Assembly (NCBI GenBank): GCA_025642065.1 | Contig: JAODUP010000115.1 | Coordinates: 564,501-628,500, forward strand | Reading direction: 5' to 3' | Origin: Paralvinella palmiformis | Taxonomy: Eukaryota; Annelida; Polychaeta; Terebellida; Alvinellidae | DNA length: 64,000 nucleotides | Shown: one piece after another, positions 24,779 to 36,913 of the stretch | Layout: each line of letters opens with the position of its first letter | How positions within the stretch are numbered: position 1 is the first letter of the stretch | The notes under the pieces: generated by a model | Seen by the model: the letters and a program-made list of their open reading frames with translations, nothing else | Databases searched by the model: none | What the model was told of the DNA's origin: nothing | Translations under genes and position numbers: made by a program

Positions 24779-27700
24779 CAAGCTTTTGATAAGAAGGCCA
24801 GCCAGCTTTCTAAATGTATCAACAAATATAAACTTTGACAAGGGAAAAACTAATAAAGAAATGGAAATGGTTGTGTATGAGGCAATATAGAGACAAGTGA
24901 TACATTCTTCACACCTAGCTAGGCTGGAGGACAATAAGATCTGTTTTCTATAATGTGGCATCAATTCGGATCAAGGTTACAAACAAATATAGACTTAGAA
25001 TATGGTCTAAAACCCTGATTTGTTAAAATTATTTCTTGAGGACTCCATGACCTCCACTTGTGGAAGGGCATTGGTAGTTTTTCTCTTCAAATATGTTAAC
25101 TGGATGGGGACAACTTTATTTCTTACTAAAAGCTTATAAGGGTGGGTGTGTCTATATTAGCAGATACACACGGTTCATTTAATGGAGAACATTTAATATA
25201 AAGAGACAAAGTTACTACACGATTGATACCTGATCTATAGTTTATCATCCATCTCCTGGCCAATATTACCTGCGGCAGTATTATTTCTATAGATTTATTT
25301 TGTAATCTCATCTTAGGTTCAGTGTTTCCTGGCATTTGTTACCTTGATTTGTGTAAACCATTCGGGAAGATTCAGAAATATATTTTAAAATGGGGGGGTA
25401 ACTAATATTACTAGACCATCCATGGATAAACTGGTTACCTAGTTAGCCACAGAATTTTGAGATTGGGGTTCACATCTATGATGTAGCATTCTGGTATATG
25501 TTCAGGGTGTTTCATCAGGTTGTTGGAAGTGAAATAATGGCACCTTTTTATATTTTTCTTACAATTTTTAGTAACATATCTTATACGTGTTTCTTATTTG
25601 ATTTTCTTTATAATGTTTATTTTAATATTGTTTGAGGTAAAGCAAACTGTAATTTGGCAATAGGGTAATTAGCTTCTATGTATACGTGTACTTCTAAAAA
25701 TGTAGCTTCTCTAAATATTGTAGCTTCCCTAAATATTACCTGAGTGCCAATGAAGTGAATGAGTAAATGTGAATGAATAACACTGCAAGTTAGTTAATAG
25801 TCTGATTTACCCATAGATTTTTAGTGTGTGAGGGAATAATAAAGTTGATAATACACATGTACATGTGATTAATTTCACTGAAATACACAGAAGAATCCAG
25901 AAAAATATGCAAAAAAACAATGGTGCCATTATTTCCAATTTTTTCGGTGCCATTTTTTCCATACTCCACTTCAGCTATCATTCCTTTAGGGAATTTGTAG
26001 CTACTGTACTCTTTCTTATGCACCAAAGTGGCTATAAAACAGCTGCATCAACTGCCAACCTATAAATCCATAGATGAACACCGGAATAATTTACAATAGG
26101 ATGTCTAAATTGTAGAGAAGGTGGCCACAAACTTGTACCAACTGGTTTAAAACCATGACTAGGTGATGTCTGATGGGTGTTTCCAACTTTCAGTTTGCTT
26201 GTTCTTGTCTTGTTGAAGTTTGGGTCGCCTTATTGTAATTAGTTATAACCTTTGGAGGATCCTCAGCCCATTTAACATACTACCGGTATGTGTGCAAACA
26301 GCAACATATACATCTGTATCCTCCAACATTTCTAACTAATTTTTAGATACCTCACATGAGGGTTTCATTGTACATGTACAGTGCTCGCAATATTTAATAT
26401 TATCAGCACTTACCAGAAACTCTACCCTGTATTTTATAGATTTCTTGCTATTAGTCCTCTAAGGTGTGATACGCTGTATGAGCTAGTTAGTCTGTTTTCT
26501 CATACAGTATTTTCCACTGGAGAGAGTACTTGATCCATTAGTCTTCAGTGTGTCATTCCACAAATTTGGTGGTGAATATGGCTTAAGATGAGGCTATTTG
26601 GGTTAGGCAGATTTGTTTTATTAACAAGAGGTCCAATACAAAACCCATAGTGTTTTTGAGGTATGTCATGGAAAAACGTTCACTGGAGCAGTGCTGTTTC
26701 ATGCACGAAATCCATGATTAATGTTTTGAAAATTTGTATGTGTGTGTGCGTCCTGGGCCTGATATAACCTGGTCAACAGGGGGACATAAAAACCGTGGAC
26801 CAAGTTGGAGTTGTTTAGATCAAACAGTTTGGTTGATCCCATGACAAAGTGGATCATATTTGTGATAACTGCTGAATGATTACATTTTTATCTGTATTGT
26901 TTTAGACAGAAAAATAAAGGCATATCATTTCATTGAACATGTGATTCTATTCAAGTGTTAACTCGTTTGCTCAGCTCATGAAATATCTGTGTATGAAATC
27001 TTGTCTATTACACCAAAATGCAATTAACGTATGCATTTATACACCCACTTTGGTTTAAATTCTTTAGTGTGAAATCTGCTGTATTATACCAAAAACAATT
27101 GACGTATATATTTGTGTCCTGCATCGAGTTAAATTCTTCATTGAGAAATCTGCTATAATAAACCAAATTACATGTAGTACATGCATAGATTTATATTGTT
27201 TGTCAATTTAAACTCTTTTTAATCATATCAGGTGTATGGACTTTCTTCTGGTTCGTAAGCTTCTGTTACCTGACTGATGCTTGGAGGAAGACTGATAATC
27301 TGACTGATGTACAGATGTCAAGGAAGAGTGGCATCGAAGCTGCCATTGCCTTCTCATTCTTCTCAATTAGTACCTTTGTAAGTATATAGGGATGATCTTT
27401 TGGGGATGTGACTCATGTTAAATGTGTCTGTACCACTTACCTGTACAGTTACTAGGAGGAGGTTTGTGTGTGTGTGTGTGTGTGTGTGTCATTATGAATG
27501 GGTGAGTGATTTGTTTAGCCTTCATGCTAATCACACTTAGGACATATGGCCAAGGGGGAAACTTCCCCGGATGATGAGATGATCAGAGTGAAGCCTTTTA
27601 TTGATGGATGAAATGTTATATAAACAATACAGATAACAATGGGATCCAGTCCATGGACCAGATTTTCACTCGGGTGGAAATACTAAATTCAGGGTTTGCC

Positions 27701-28135
27701 GAGTCGAAAATAACCATTAACATGACACAATGATTAAATCTGTGTCCTCAGTCCAGAATGATCCGAATCTTTAGATTTACAGATGTTCTACTATCAACAT
27801 TTTTATTGAGGATTTCTATTGATTGGTAACATTATCAATTATTTTCACTATCGTCCCGTCAACAAAGGCCATGTTAATTGAGCCCTGTGCCCTGCATGAA
27901 TGATTAGTGATACAATGGCCACGATGGTGGTGACAGCTGCAGTTTTCCCTGTGTGTGGCTATAATACAACGGTTAGTTGGCCTTTTAACCCTGTGTAGAT
28001 GCCGTTCACATTGTTGCATCTCATATACTATGTGATATACAGATGATGAACTGTCACCGTGATATAATCTGTTACTGTTATGCGCACCGTGTGCTTGTGG
28101 AGCAGAACATGTAACTGCATTCATAAACACATGCT

Positions 28136-28173
<38 letters not shown>

Positions 28174-31100
28174 AGCTCAGCGTCATCTGTGCATATAGTT
28201 TGTATGTTATGTTATCGCACATCAATGCAGGCATGGTTATGGTCCTATATGCCTTACCAAGCCAGTGATGTGAATATATTTTGCAGATATTGACGATTTT
28301 AATTCAAACTCACTGTGAGCTTTGAAAGAGGTTATACACACATTGCCATTGTCTGTAAATAAAAACTGTGACTGTCCAGAGAATCTTGTTTAATTTAAAT
28401 ATTTGTACCATGGAGAATGTGATTTGGACAGTTTTTAGTTGTTGAAATCCTATGTACCTCTGTTCATTCTACGTGGATAATGTTTTATACAAGTGTAAGT
28501 CAATTATGTTTATTATTTGGACACATTTACCAAGGGAAATGTTTGTTTTGGCAATCTATTGTAGTTGTTATAATAATAATTAAATCCCTTCCCTTTAAAT
28601 GTTATTTTGCAGTCTTAAGAGTTGTTCTTGTTTGTTTGAAAAAAGTCAAATAAAGGAAAAATTTAAAAATGATATGCCACAATTTATTCAAACTAGAGAT
28701 ATTATGAGTAAACAAAATAAATGAGATACATGCCTTTTAATAATATTTGTCAATTGATCACACTAGATTTAAATTACCATCTCTATTTCTTTTTTTATTT
28801 CTTTCGTTTAAAATAGGGCCTTTTTGTGTCATAAATGCGATCCCATATTACCAGAGCTCTCTAAACAAGATGCCAATATCATTTTGCCCAATTCTGATAT
28901 TTGTTGTTAATCAGAAATCACCAACATTTTATAGTTAGATGATAAAAACTACCTTCTTCAAACTACAGATGCTCTAATATGAGAAAGAGGTGCCGTCAAC
29001 TCACACAAACACAGAACTATATGTGCAAATTATATCAACAGAAAACAATGAAAGGCTTAATCAGTTAATGGTTATAAACTTGTCTATCGGGAAAATGGAG
29101 ATGCTGTCAGAAGTTTCTGATCTATACGTTTGCTTCATTCACTCCAACCAGGTTTTTCACTGTGGTTCAGACCTGTTCCAGTATTTTCGGGAAATGCTTT
29201 AAAGATGGGTCCCACTCACTCAGTAACATAGTCAGTTTTTCGTTTAGTCCGCAGAGTTTTACTTAGGTGTTGTCAATTTAGGAGTGTGTGCTGTAGGCTG
29301 GAAATTGGAATGATTCCTTTTATTTTTGATTGATCATGAGACAGGTAATGGGTACCTAGACCAATGGGAGCTATATAGCTGGTGAGATATCATCGTAGTT
29401 AAGACCCTATATGGGCCAGACTTGGCTCTCCTTTTGTACTGGTCAGGGACAATGGTAGTACTGGTAATGTGTCTCTACTACGGCACAACAAGAAGCTCAT
29501 ATTAGCTTGGTCAATTGTCCTATGTCTGTCGTTAAGACCAGTCTGCCCATAGAATAACTCTTGCTTAATGATACCAAGTTAGAGAGAGACACACACACTC
29601 CTCTCCCGTCTCTTTCAACCCCCCCCCTCTCTGTATGTGTGTATGCGTGTACACGTGTGTATGCCTGTGTCTGAATTTTTATTGTATTATTCATTACTTA
29701 TTGCCATTGTTATCTATGTCAGATATCATTACTCATCTTATTCTCATGAGAACTGCTCCAGTTTATAGACACTCTAATTGTCTGATGCCAGTTCGTCTTC
29801 CAGTTTGTTTTCATCAGGTACAAGATCTTCCCATTTATCTCTATTTTGCAGCCATCATTGTTCGGTTCTGATTTCAGCCGTAAAACATCAACTTTAATCG
29901 TCCACCATTGAGGTTCTCCCACTAGCTGCTGATATGTGTAGATCAAGCGGAACCATTTGCTTTAATAACGTAGACTCATTAGCAAAAGGTAGAGTTATTT
30001 TTACGCCAACCCAGCACCACCGATCCACCCCCACCCAAAAACAGAGTCCACGCTCTGTGTTATTGTCGGATTATCATCTCTGAGAGATCCGTGTTTGGGC
30101 TTGAACCAGGATAACTAGCTTCATTAGGCTCTGGTCTAAACAGTGACGCTGTGGATTGAAATAGTTGCGCTGTTAGACGAGGAAATAGTTCTGGTCTGTA
30201 CCGGTAATTGTTACTTGTCGATGTCGAAATTTGTCACCGAGTAACGCCTGACATCAGATGGAAGGATTTCAGACTTGTTTCGTCTCCCAGGTTGGTTGGT
30301 GACGGGATGACCTCTGTGTTTTGAGAACTGTAAAAGTGTAGTGATATGCTTGTCATATCATAACATTTTAATCATATACTGTGCTGAGTCGTTGTTGTGT
30401 TTGTGTGGCTGCGATGCTGTTGTTATCATAACATTTTATTGATGGCTGTGTTAACAGAGCAAGAGATTATTGTCCAAGTTGATGATTTGAACTGTTAATT
30501 TATATCAGATTTGGCATTTTTCGAAACAAAATAAGTAAATCAATCTCAATTTCTGAGAGTACAGTTCACTCCGAAAAGACAATCCGGTCTTTGCTTAAAC
30601 GTTGTTCGGCTAATGTTATTGGTTACGTGTGTCTACATAGTTAGCATTCGACCACATTGTTAGCGCATCACCACATAGAACTTGACCACATTGTTAGCGC
30701 ATGCCCACATATTTAGCACGAGCCCGAGATCTTGTAACGGGAAAAGGGTCTCGTTTACTGGTGCCAGGTCTTGAAATTTTAATGTTTATAATCGTATCAG
30801 AGTAATTTTTTCCCATCATTTTAATGCATTTGTTTGTTGACTGTCGGTTCTTCCTGGTAGAGTTTTGTTGTGGTTCTCTTGACATTTCATTACCTCGTTA
30901 TGTGTTTGTAAGTCTCAGCACCATGTTCCCTGTCCTTGTCTGTCATTCGCCGTACCCGAAACGTCTCGTCGTCCTGCCGTATACTCGTGCTATATATGGC
31001 TTATGGTCATACTAAATACCAGACTTGTAGTATGTTTATGATATTGTTATGTTATATAGTCATCCCTAACTAAATGCCAGGCCATGCCTTCACAATGAGC

Positions 31101-31728
31101 GATCCGGTGTTAGACTCTTCAGTGATCGGTGTGGCTCCGTTAGTTTTGGGACGTTCACTGCCAGTGTCTGGACAGAATCCAACTGGCTCGTACCTCTTTT
31201 AATTAAGCTCAGTACAACGATCCGGATGTAATGGGTGTGTTCCGTCTTATAGAATCATACTGTACAGTTCTCATTTCGGGTGTGCGTCGTACTGTGATAT
31301 TTTATAGCGAGTTCTTGTACGGCCAGTTTAACGACATTTATTATGTGGCTTCTTTAGAACGTCTAAAGCCGTCCCAACTGTTGACGTTATCAACGGTCGA
31401 TTATTATTATCAGCTGTCACTCATTAGCAGCTGGTTAAAGACGTTGGTGGATTTTGTTGATGATGGATATAAGATAAAGCTGGTTCTCTCCCTCACCCCC
31501 CCCCTCTCTGTCTGTGTATGTGTGCGTTAGCAGATGGCTATGATAATAACTGTTTCTGTTAGACAGAACTTATGACCAACTCGAATGATCCAGACCTAAA
31601 TTTGTTTTATGTTCATTGTGAAATTGATTTTAATAACAATTCCCGTTGAGATGGGGGGTTAAATTTGCCATCTTTCGATTTATTGGCATTCTTGTGTAGT
31701 ACATAACCGACAGTAGACAGGTTTCATG

Positions 31729-31770
<42 letters not shown>

Positions 31771-34700
31771 CTGATTGATGAGTCAGTTCTATTTCACGAT
31801 TTGTGTCCACATATTAGAAAAGTGCTTATCATTGTGATAGTGATGTTCCCAAGATGAGCCGTATTGTATTATCTTATTGCTACCTGAAATAATAACAGCA
31901 ATATAAATAAGCTCGTTTTATGATACCCAAGGTCTGCTCATTTTATGCAATTAGAGGTATGACGCAGCAGTCACAGCATTGTACTGATTTGTTGTATCCT
32001 GGAAAAACTGGATAGATTTTTTGTTTGTAATGGGCATTTTCAGGCACACAACAGTTAGCTTCCTAACCTGAAGGTTTGCAGTACAGTACTCTACCAGCTA
32101 CACTGGAACGAGTCTGGAATTTTAAATTCTGGTTATCATTTTACATATAGCAAGGTGTGTGTGTGTGTGCGTGCACTATAGCCCTGCACAGGTTGAATTG
32201 ATCCGTTCTGGTTAACCCAACCCGTGGGTTGGGTTTGGGGAGGATGAAACTTTTCTTCGGGTCCCGGGTTGGGTTTGAATTGTTGGGTTGTGGGTTTGGT
32301 ATGGGTTGCTTGGAAAAATATGAGTTTTATTTATTTTTTGAATAAAAAAATATGCTCATTCGCCTCCCGTTATTTAGCCACCGCCAATGCTTACGCAATA
32401 CGAATACATTCCTTGCCATACAAATACCCCCCACCCCCGCTATTACCACCACACATTGACAGTGAGATGCTTCTGGTAATCTGTGAATTGATTGAGAAGC
32501 TGTCAGGGTCGTTAAATGGCGACCATGAAGGTGTTGATAATACGATCAGCAGATATATTAAATAAAGTGATAGTTGGGGTTAACAAAGGATCAAAACCCA
32601 CGAACCGCCCACAAGGCTGACTGTTGAAGATGTCCCACTCTACCACCCCACCACAACGCAAACTTTCAACTAGATCCCAAAGTTGCCATAAAAGTGGGGA
32701 TGGGGTTAAGTAGTTGCGCGTTTGGATCAGGTATAGGTTCGGCTTACCACCCCGTGCAGTGCTCTAGTCTTTAATCCCTAGGCTCTCAGACAGTCAGCCA
32801 CTCACTCACTCTGTTCATCATAAAGTTATATTAAATTTTTTGGTCTCAGTGATTAATCTCTCGGCTCCTCCAATCAATTCAATTCAAGTGCTTTATCTCT
32901 AAACCACAGTAATAAGCTGAAGATTGTTAGTTGTTTGTATTGATAATACAGTTTCATCTGCATGCTGAGTATTCAAGATGATTTACATAATGATTTGTAT
33001 GTTAGTATTGATTCATATAAAATTATTATGTCATATATAAAAGTAGCCGCCATAGCTCGATATATGCTGGTTAATACAATAACAATCAAACCCCTATCCG
33101 AAATTATACCGGTAGGCGTTTGTCCATTATGACTGTTCTCAGCACAATTAATTTACAATAAAATCTAACACATATTTATTTGGGCAAAGCATCCTAAAAT
33201 AGTAATTGGTCTATGTGTTTTTATCCCCTGATGATGATGATGATGATGTCAATAATAATAATAATAATAGACTATTTATCTATATTCTGGTACAGATATC
33301 CCCATTTAATTTGAAGTCCTGAATTATGCGTGGTTTAGGGCAGTCACTCTGGTTCCATGTACCCAGAGGGTGGTCCTGTTGTTCTGTATTCTAGCACGCA
33401 TAAATGATGGTGTATTTGTCTGCAGTATTTCTTAAACAATTATGTCTTGTGGTTTTATTTGAATATGCAAATAGCCATTCGGCAGACTTAAACCGAGATG
33501 TACAAGTTCTATTTAGTCAACAACTCTGCTACGCAGCCACACTATGCCACAGGTGTTAGCAGTTATTACAGATGGGCCATTTCGTGGCTATAATTGAGAT
33601 CATACAACGGTTCATTTATATACCTGTGCGTGCGTGTGTGTGTGTGTAAAGGGTAGATTGGTATAAAACGGCTTAATCACTTCTGGTTTATAAACAGTTA
33701 TTACTAATTACGAAACGTGCTGGATGTTGCAGTGTTTAAAATTAGGGCACAGATTGTCATTGATAAAGAGATCATTATAATGTTAATATAGGAAATGTTC
33801 TGGTTACCTGTACAGTAAAACCTGCTTCAAAAGACCACACATATGATGATATCAATTGCCTCTTGGGGGGGGGATACATGTACATAATTTGTACTACAGT
33901 ATTTTACTGATTCTCCGTAATGCAAAAAAAAACTCCATCCTAAACAATTGAAATTAATCTTTGTTGTTGTTAATTATTTATTTAATATTTACACCAACAG
34001 GCTGTCATTTACTTCTGGTTTGATTGTTTTTGTGTTTTTTTTAAATGTATATGGAAGTTGGCATTGTGAAGGAACTGTATGATTTAGAAAGCTAAAATAG
34101 TCTGTGATCTTGGTGTGCTATGAATATCTAGAACAGATATGGCATGAAACGTTGACTGAAACGTGAACACACTAATCAAAAGAAAAGAGCATCCGCTTTG
34201 ATGGTCTGTTTGGTATAACCAGGAAAATAACTTGTCATTTTGGTGAGTCGCAAGATCCAGTATATGCACAACGTAGTAATCACTTTTAAAACGTGTCATT
34301 GTCAATAATCGAGGAGCCATGAAGATTTAGAGTAGAGTCATCACCAATTTGTACGGTGTCTTTTAGATAGACAGTCTATTAGGACAGGTGGTAGTATCGA
34401 TAGGTTTGGCTGCAGATAACCCGACTAGCTTCTGCTGACTACCGTTAGCCGTTCGTTATTAGCCGGATGATGACTGGGCACAGGAATTCCCACTTCTCTG
34501 ACCGTGATAATTGTGTGCTATGAAAGCTGGCCAAAATTCCCCATTCATAGAGTTCTAACCTGATCGTAAGCCCTTCCGCCTCCATTCCACCCTATACGTT
34601 GAACTAATAATACTGTACATTGCTAATACGTATTGATCTCGGTGCAATAGGAACCCTCTGCTCGGTAATGGCACAGTTTCTTGGATCGAGTACGCTACTT

Positions 34701-36913
34701 CCCGTGCACATTAAAAGCAACTTAGGTGTTAGTGTTTATGAGGAGCGAGCCTACTGGCAGTCCGTCACCTAATGGTGTGATAAAAGAGAGAATCACGTGC
34801 AATACGCGATCCGACCGTATTAGAAACAGAACGCTGTAGGGCCGTGTAGAGAGGTGACCTCTTAAGTGTTGGTAGACAGCGGTGAAATATATAATCGACG
34901 AGTAGTTTGTTCGTCTTGGCGGCCAAGAAGCCAGACCACTACCAAGAGTTGGCTAGTTAATGTCCGTATGAGATCTATCTCTTTGTTCCGTGGACACACA
35001 GAACTTTGTCATCTTCGAGCTGTTTGATGACTATTATGGTTCATTCAATATGTCATTCATCTCCGTGTAGTATTGATGCCATCTTGTTGGAGTCGGTTTT
35101 CTCGCTAATGGATTTCTCCCGCTGACATCCGACAGGCGATGACCGATCATCCCGGGTCTCATCGCGGACAGGGAGCGATTGTTATCTTCACTGTCATTAT
35201 AAGGGATTTATTGTCCCGCAATAAGGTGTACAAACCTGCGGCGTGACATATCGTTGTTTGTTTTCCCAATGCAATCCGTTGCTCTCGGCGAGTACTTTAT
35301 TACGGGTTACAAGACCAATCACAGCGGTCACTGTTAAGTTAGAATCCACTATTTTGTCGCATATTATAAATTTTTACAGTCGAAATTTGGCATTTCTGAT
35401 GTTGCTGTAAAACAAGCGGTTGCTATTTTCACTAGACTTATAACCCGTACGTACGTTTAGGCAAGGTGTAGTTGCTAAAATATTCGATTTGGCTAATGCT
35501 GGACTTGGCAATAATATTCTAATCATGGCCATTTGTATATCAACAAAGAATAAGTCAGTACAAATGTGTGTGAGCTGTTGATTGATTTTGTTCAGAACTT
35601 ACAACAAAGATTTAGTATTGTATGGAACCAGTTGCCAAGCCACATAAAACTCGCAGCGAGTAGAGACATATTTTGTAAGGTTCTTAAAACCCATTTATTT
35701 AAATTGGCGTATTTATAATATTAAACCAGTTAATTATGTTTGAAATCTGTTTGATCTGTATGCGCTCAGAATATGTTTTAATTGTGTTTTAAATGTTAAG
35801 CGCCTTAGAGCAATTTCGGTTGAATAAGGTGTGATATAAAATACCAATATTTTATGTATGTAAGCATAACTGTGTCCAAAATATATTTTTGTGAGAAAGA
35901 GTATTTTCAGATTGTTTACTTGAAAACGATTGTGTGCTGTGTTTATCTGAATGTGATCTGTAATAGTAAGATCAAAGGCTACTTTATTAAAAATTATGAG
36001 TGATTATTACAATGGGAAAAATGGCTAGAATTACATTTGTTTGTATGGACAATATAATATCAGGTAGGTGATGTTTCAGAGACATCACCATATCAGCAGC
36101 ACAGCTTTGTCTTCTATTGTCAATTGAGAATCTTATTTTTTTTTAAACTCGAATTTACTCATGCAGATAATAATGTTAAATGCTGAACCACAGTAGGTGG
36201 GATTTTATCTTTATACAATCTGGATTGATATTTGGCCAGGAAATAAGTTACAGGAACTTCATTCCTGGCCAAATAGGTAATGAACTGTTTTGTGATAATC
36301 ACTTATTCTTGAATGCACAGAAGGCCACATGCCAATACTATTATTACTATGAATGTTTTCAGATTTTGGCAATAGTAATAGCATATATTTGTATATAGTA
36401 CAGAAATCACAGCAAATATGGCTCAAAAAGAGCACGGAACGCATTTTAAATGGCAACTAATTATTGTTTTGATTCGTCAACTTTTATTGATTTAAAGCCA
36501 AAATAATGATTGGTACCGAGTAACTTAATGTTTATTAAAATTATGCTGTCCATTCATTATTAATAAAGCTGTTTTTATATGGGCTTAATTAAATGGTGAC
36601 TCAGCTTGTTGATTTTAGATCATTAAATATTCATTCATCACTGTTTACCTGTTTCTACTCGCAGGGTGTACTGACAGGGCTGGCCGTGATGCGATACCGT
36701 AAGGGTGTCACTGAGGACTTCTCCAGCGGTTATGAACCGGATGTGATTGGCGCAGGTGTTGGTGGCGCCGGAGTGCCCCAGCCGACCCCGTCACCGTACT
36801 CGTCGTACCCCGCTGCCGGAGAGACCGGGGACCCCTATCAACAGGCACCCTTCTCCGGAGCCCCCCAGCCTCCCAAGCAGCCTCCCGGTGACTTCCAGCC
36901 TCCAACTTACTGA
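19541..36913 (+). CDS. synaptogyrin (four coding exons, gene span)
   Basis: Synaptogyrins are four-pass MARVEL-domain proteins of synaptic and synaptic-like vesicles involved in vesicle formation and exocytosis. Exons 19541-19642, 24375-24594, 27232-27377 and 36665-36913 splice in frame to 238 residues, the usual family length. The evidence includes QFDPKSYIIKPQVILRLASW, a Cys-containing first luminal loop (VCLYNEDSSACRFG), GVIAFL..LLVLDALF, SGVWTFFWFVSFCYLTDAW, and EAAIAFSFFSIS before the last TM helix, then a Pro/Tyr/Gly-rich cytoplasmic tail. Invertebrates usually have one synaptogyrin gene, so I give no paralogue number. Introns are 4.7, 2.6 and 9.3 kb. Confidence 0.93.
20424..20450. repeat. 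(AT)n microsatellite
   Basis: Pure AT alternation in synaptogyrin intron 1, continuing into a short TG run. Confidence 0.95.
22160..22204. repeat. (TA)n microsatellite
   Basis: About 45 bp of nearly pure TA in synaptogyrin intron 1. Confidence 0.95.
22810..23991 (+). mobile_element. hAT element relic with perfect 8-bp target duplication
   Basis: It starts CAGGCATGGGGTAATCGG and its right end reads, on the other strand, CAGGGTTGGACCAATTAC: imperfect inverted repeats beginning CAGG. Identical GTGTACAT octamers flank it at 22802-22809 and 23992-23999, an exact hAT-style target duplication. Subterminal regions are full of TAATCG/CGATTA motifs. An open stretch at about 23684-23797 (FHFKNMPENES, KATCKHCSVFI) resembles the start of a BED finger, so this 1182-bp element looks like an internally deleted copy of an autonomous hAT. 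Confidence 0.85.
24375..24594 (+). CDS. synaptogyrin exon 2, TM1 to TM2
   Basis: 220 nt with acceptor ctttgcag| and donor TCAG|gttggt, phase 0 in and phase 1 out. It encodes LFSIIVFGCISAQGW (TM1), a loop with two cysteines (VCLYN, SACRFG), and the second helix IGVIAFLGLTTLLVLDALF, then QQRKYIVLCDLGFS. Confidence 0.93.
24741..24777. repeat. (TG)n microsatellite
   Basis: 37 bp of TG repeat, about 150 bp downstream of synaptogyrin exon 2. Confidence 0.95.
26220..26300 (+). mobile_element. decayed SINE body fragment
   Basis: The text CCTTTGGAGGATCCTCAGCCC matches (with changes) the body of the SINE at 9663-9849, downstream of the tRNA head. Both ends are lost. Confidence 0.5.
26989..27219. repeat. 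degenerate tandem repeat, about 77 bp x3, next to synaptogyrin exon 3
   Basis: Three diverged units start near 26989, 27067 and 27141. Each has GAAATCTGxTxTAxTAxACCAAA, a central ACGTAT/GCAT motif, and ends in a TTAAATTCTTT-like tract. The last unit supplies the pyrimidine-rich stretch before exon 3. Confidence 0.7.
27232..27377 (+). CDS. synaptogyrin exon 3, TM3 and start of TM4
   Basis: 146 nt with acceptor atatcag| and donor TTT|gtaagt. It encodes VWTFFWFVSFCYLTDAW (family FWxFxWFVGFCxLxNQW), a polar loop and AAIAFSFFSI, a hallmark of the last MARVEL segment. Confidence 0.93.
27463..27489. repeat. (TG)n microsatellite
   Basis: 27 bp of TG repeat shortly after synaptogyrin exon 3. Confidence 0.95.
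28141..28172. repeat. (AT)n microsatellite
   Basis: A 32-bp pure AT run in synaptogyrin intron 3. Confidence 0.95.
31731..31768. repeat. (TA)n microsatellite
   Basis: A pure TA run in synaptogyrin intron 3. Confidence 0.95.
32179..32766. mobile_element. possible hAT-like non-autonomous element
   Basis: The left end TAGCCCTGCACAGG and the complement of the right end (TAGAGCACTGCACGGG) are imperfect inverted repeats of the TAG..CTGCAC type common in hAT elements. Internal text is rich in GGGTTGGG. No clear target duplication is seen, so the borders are approximate. Confidence 0.4.
33231..33270. repeat. compound (GAT)n-(AAT)n microsatellite
   Basis: A run of GAT trinucleotides followed by AAT trinucleotides in synaptogyrin intron 3. 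Confidence 0.9.
35575..35872 (+). mobile_element. LINE 3' end (CR1/L2-like), copy 1
   Basis: The open stretch VWNQLPSHIKLAASRDIFC...LKTHLFKLAYL is the classic C-terminal end of CR1/L2 reverse transcriptases. It is followed by a short 3' tail with GTTAAGCGCCTTAGAGC and GTGATATAAAATACC. 5'-truncated, as is usual for LINEs. Confidence 0.8.
36229..36275. repeat. inverted repeat hairpin, 14-bp perfect arms
   Basis: TATTTGGCCAGGAA at 36229-36242 pairs with TTCCTGGCCAAATA at 36262-36275 across a 19-nt loop, about 390 bp before synaptogyrin exon 4. Function unknown. Confidence 0.8.
36665..36913 (+). CDS. synaptogyrin exon 4, end of TM4 and cytoplasmic tail
   Basis: 82 codons plus TGA after ctactcgcag|. 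It starts GVLTGLAVMRYRKGV, the end of TM4 and the basic stop-transfer stretch, then a tail rich in Pro, Gly, Tyr and Gln (PYSSYPAAGE, APQPPKQPPG) ending QPPTY. GC is clearly higher than in the introns. Confidence 0.93.
   Translation, partial: GVLTGLAVMRYRKGVTEDFSSGYEPDVIGAGVGGAGVPQPTPSPYSSYPAAGETGDPYQQAPFSGAPQPPKQPPGDFQPPTY

Noticed and set aside
27816..28130. 104-codon minus-strand frame rich in Cys and His
   Set aside because: It lies in a synaptogyrin intron, the spacing fits no zinc-finger family, and splice or start context is lacking.
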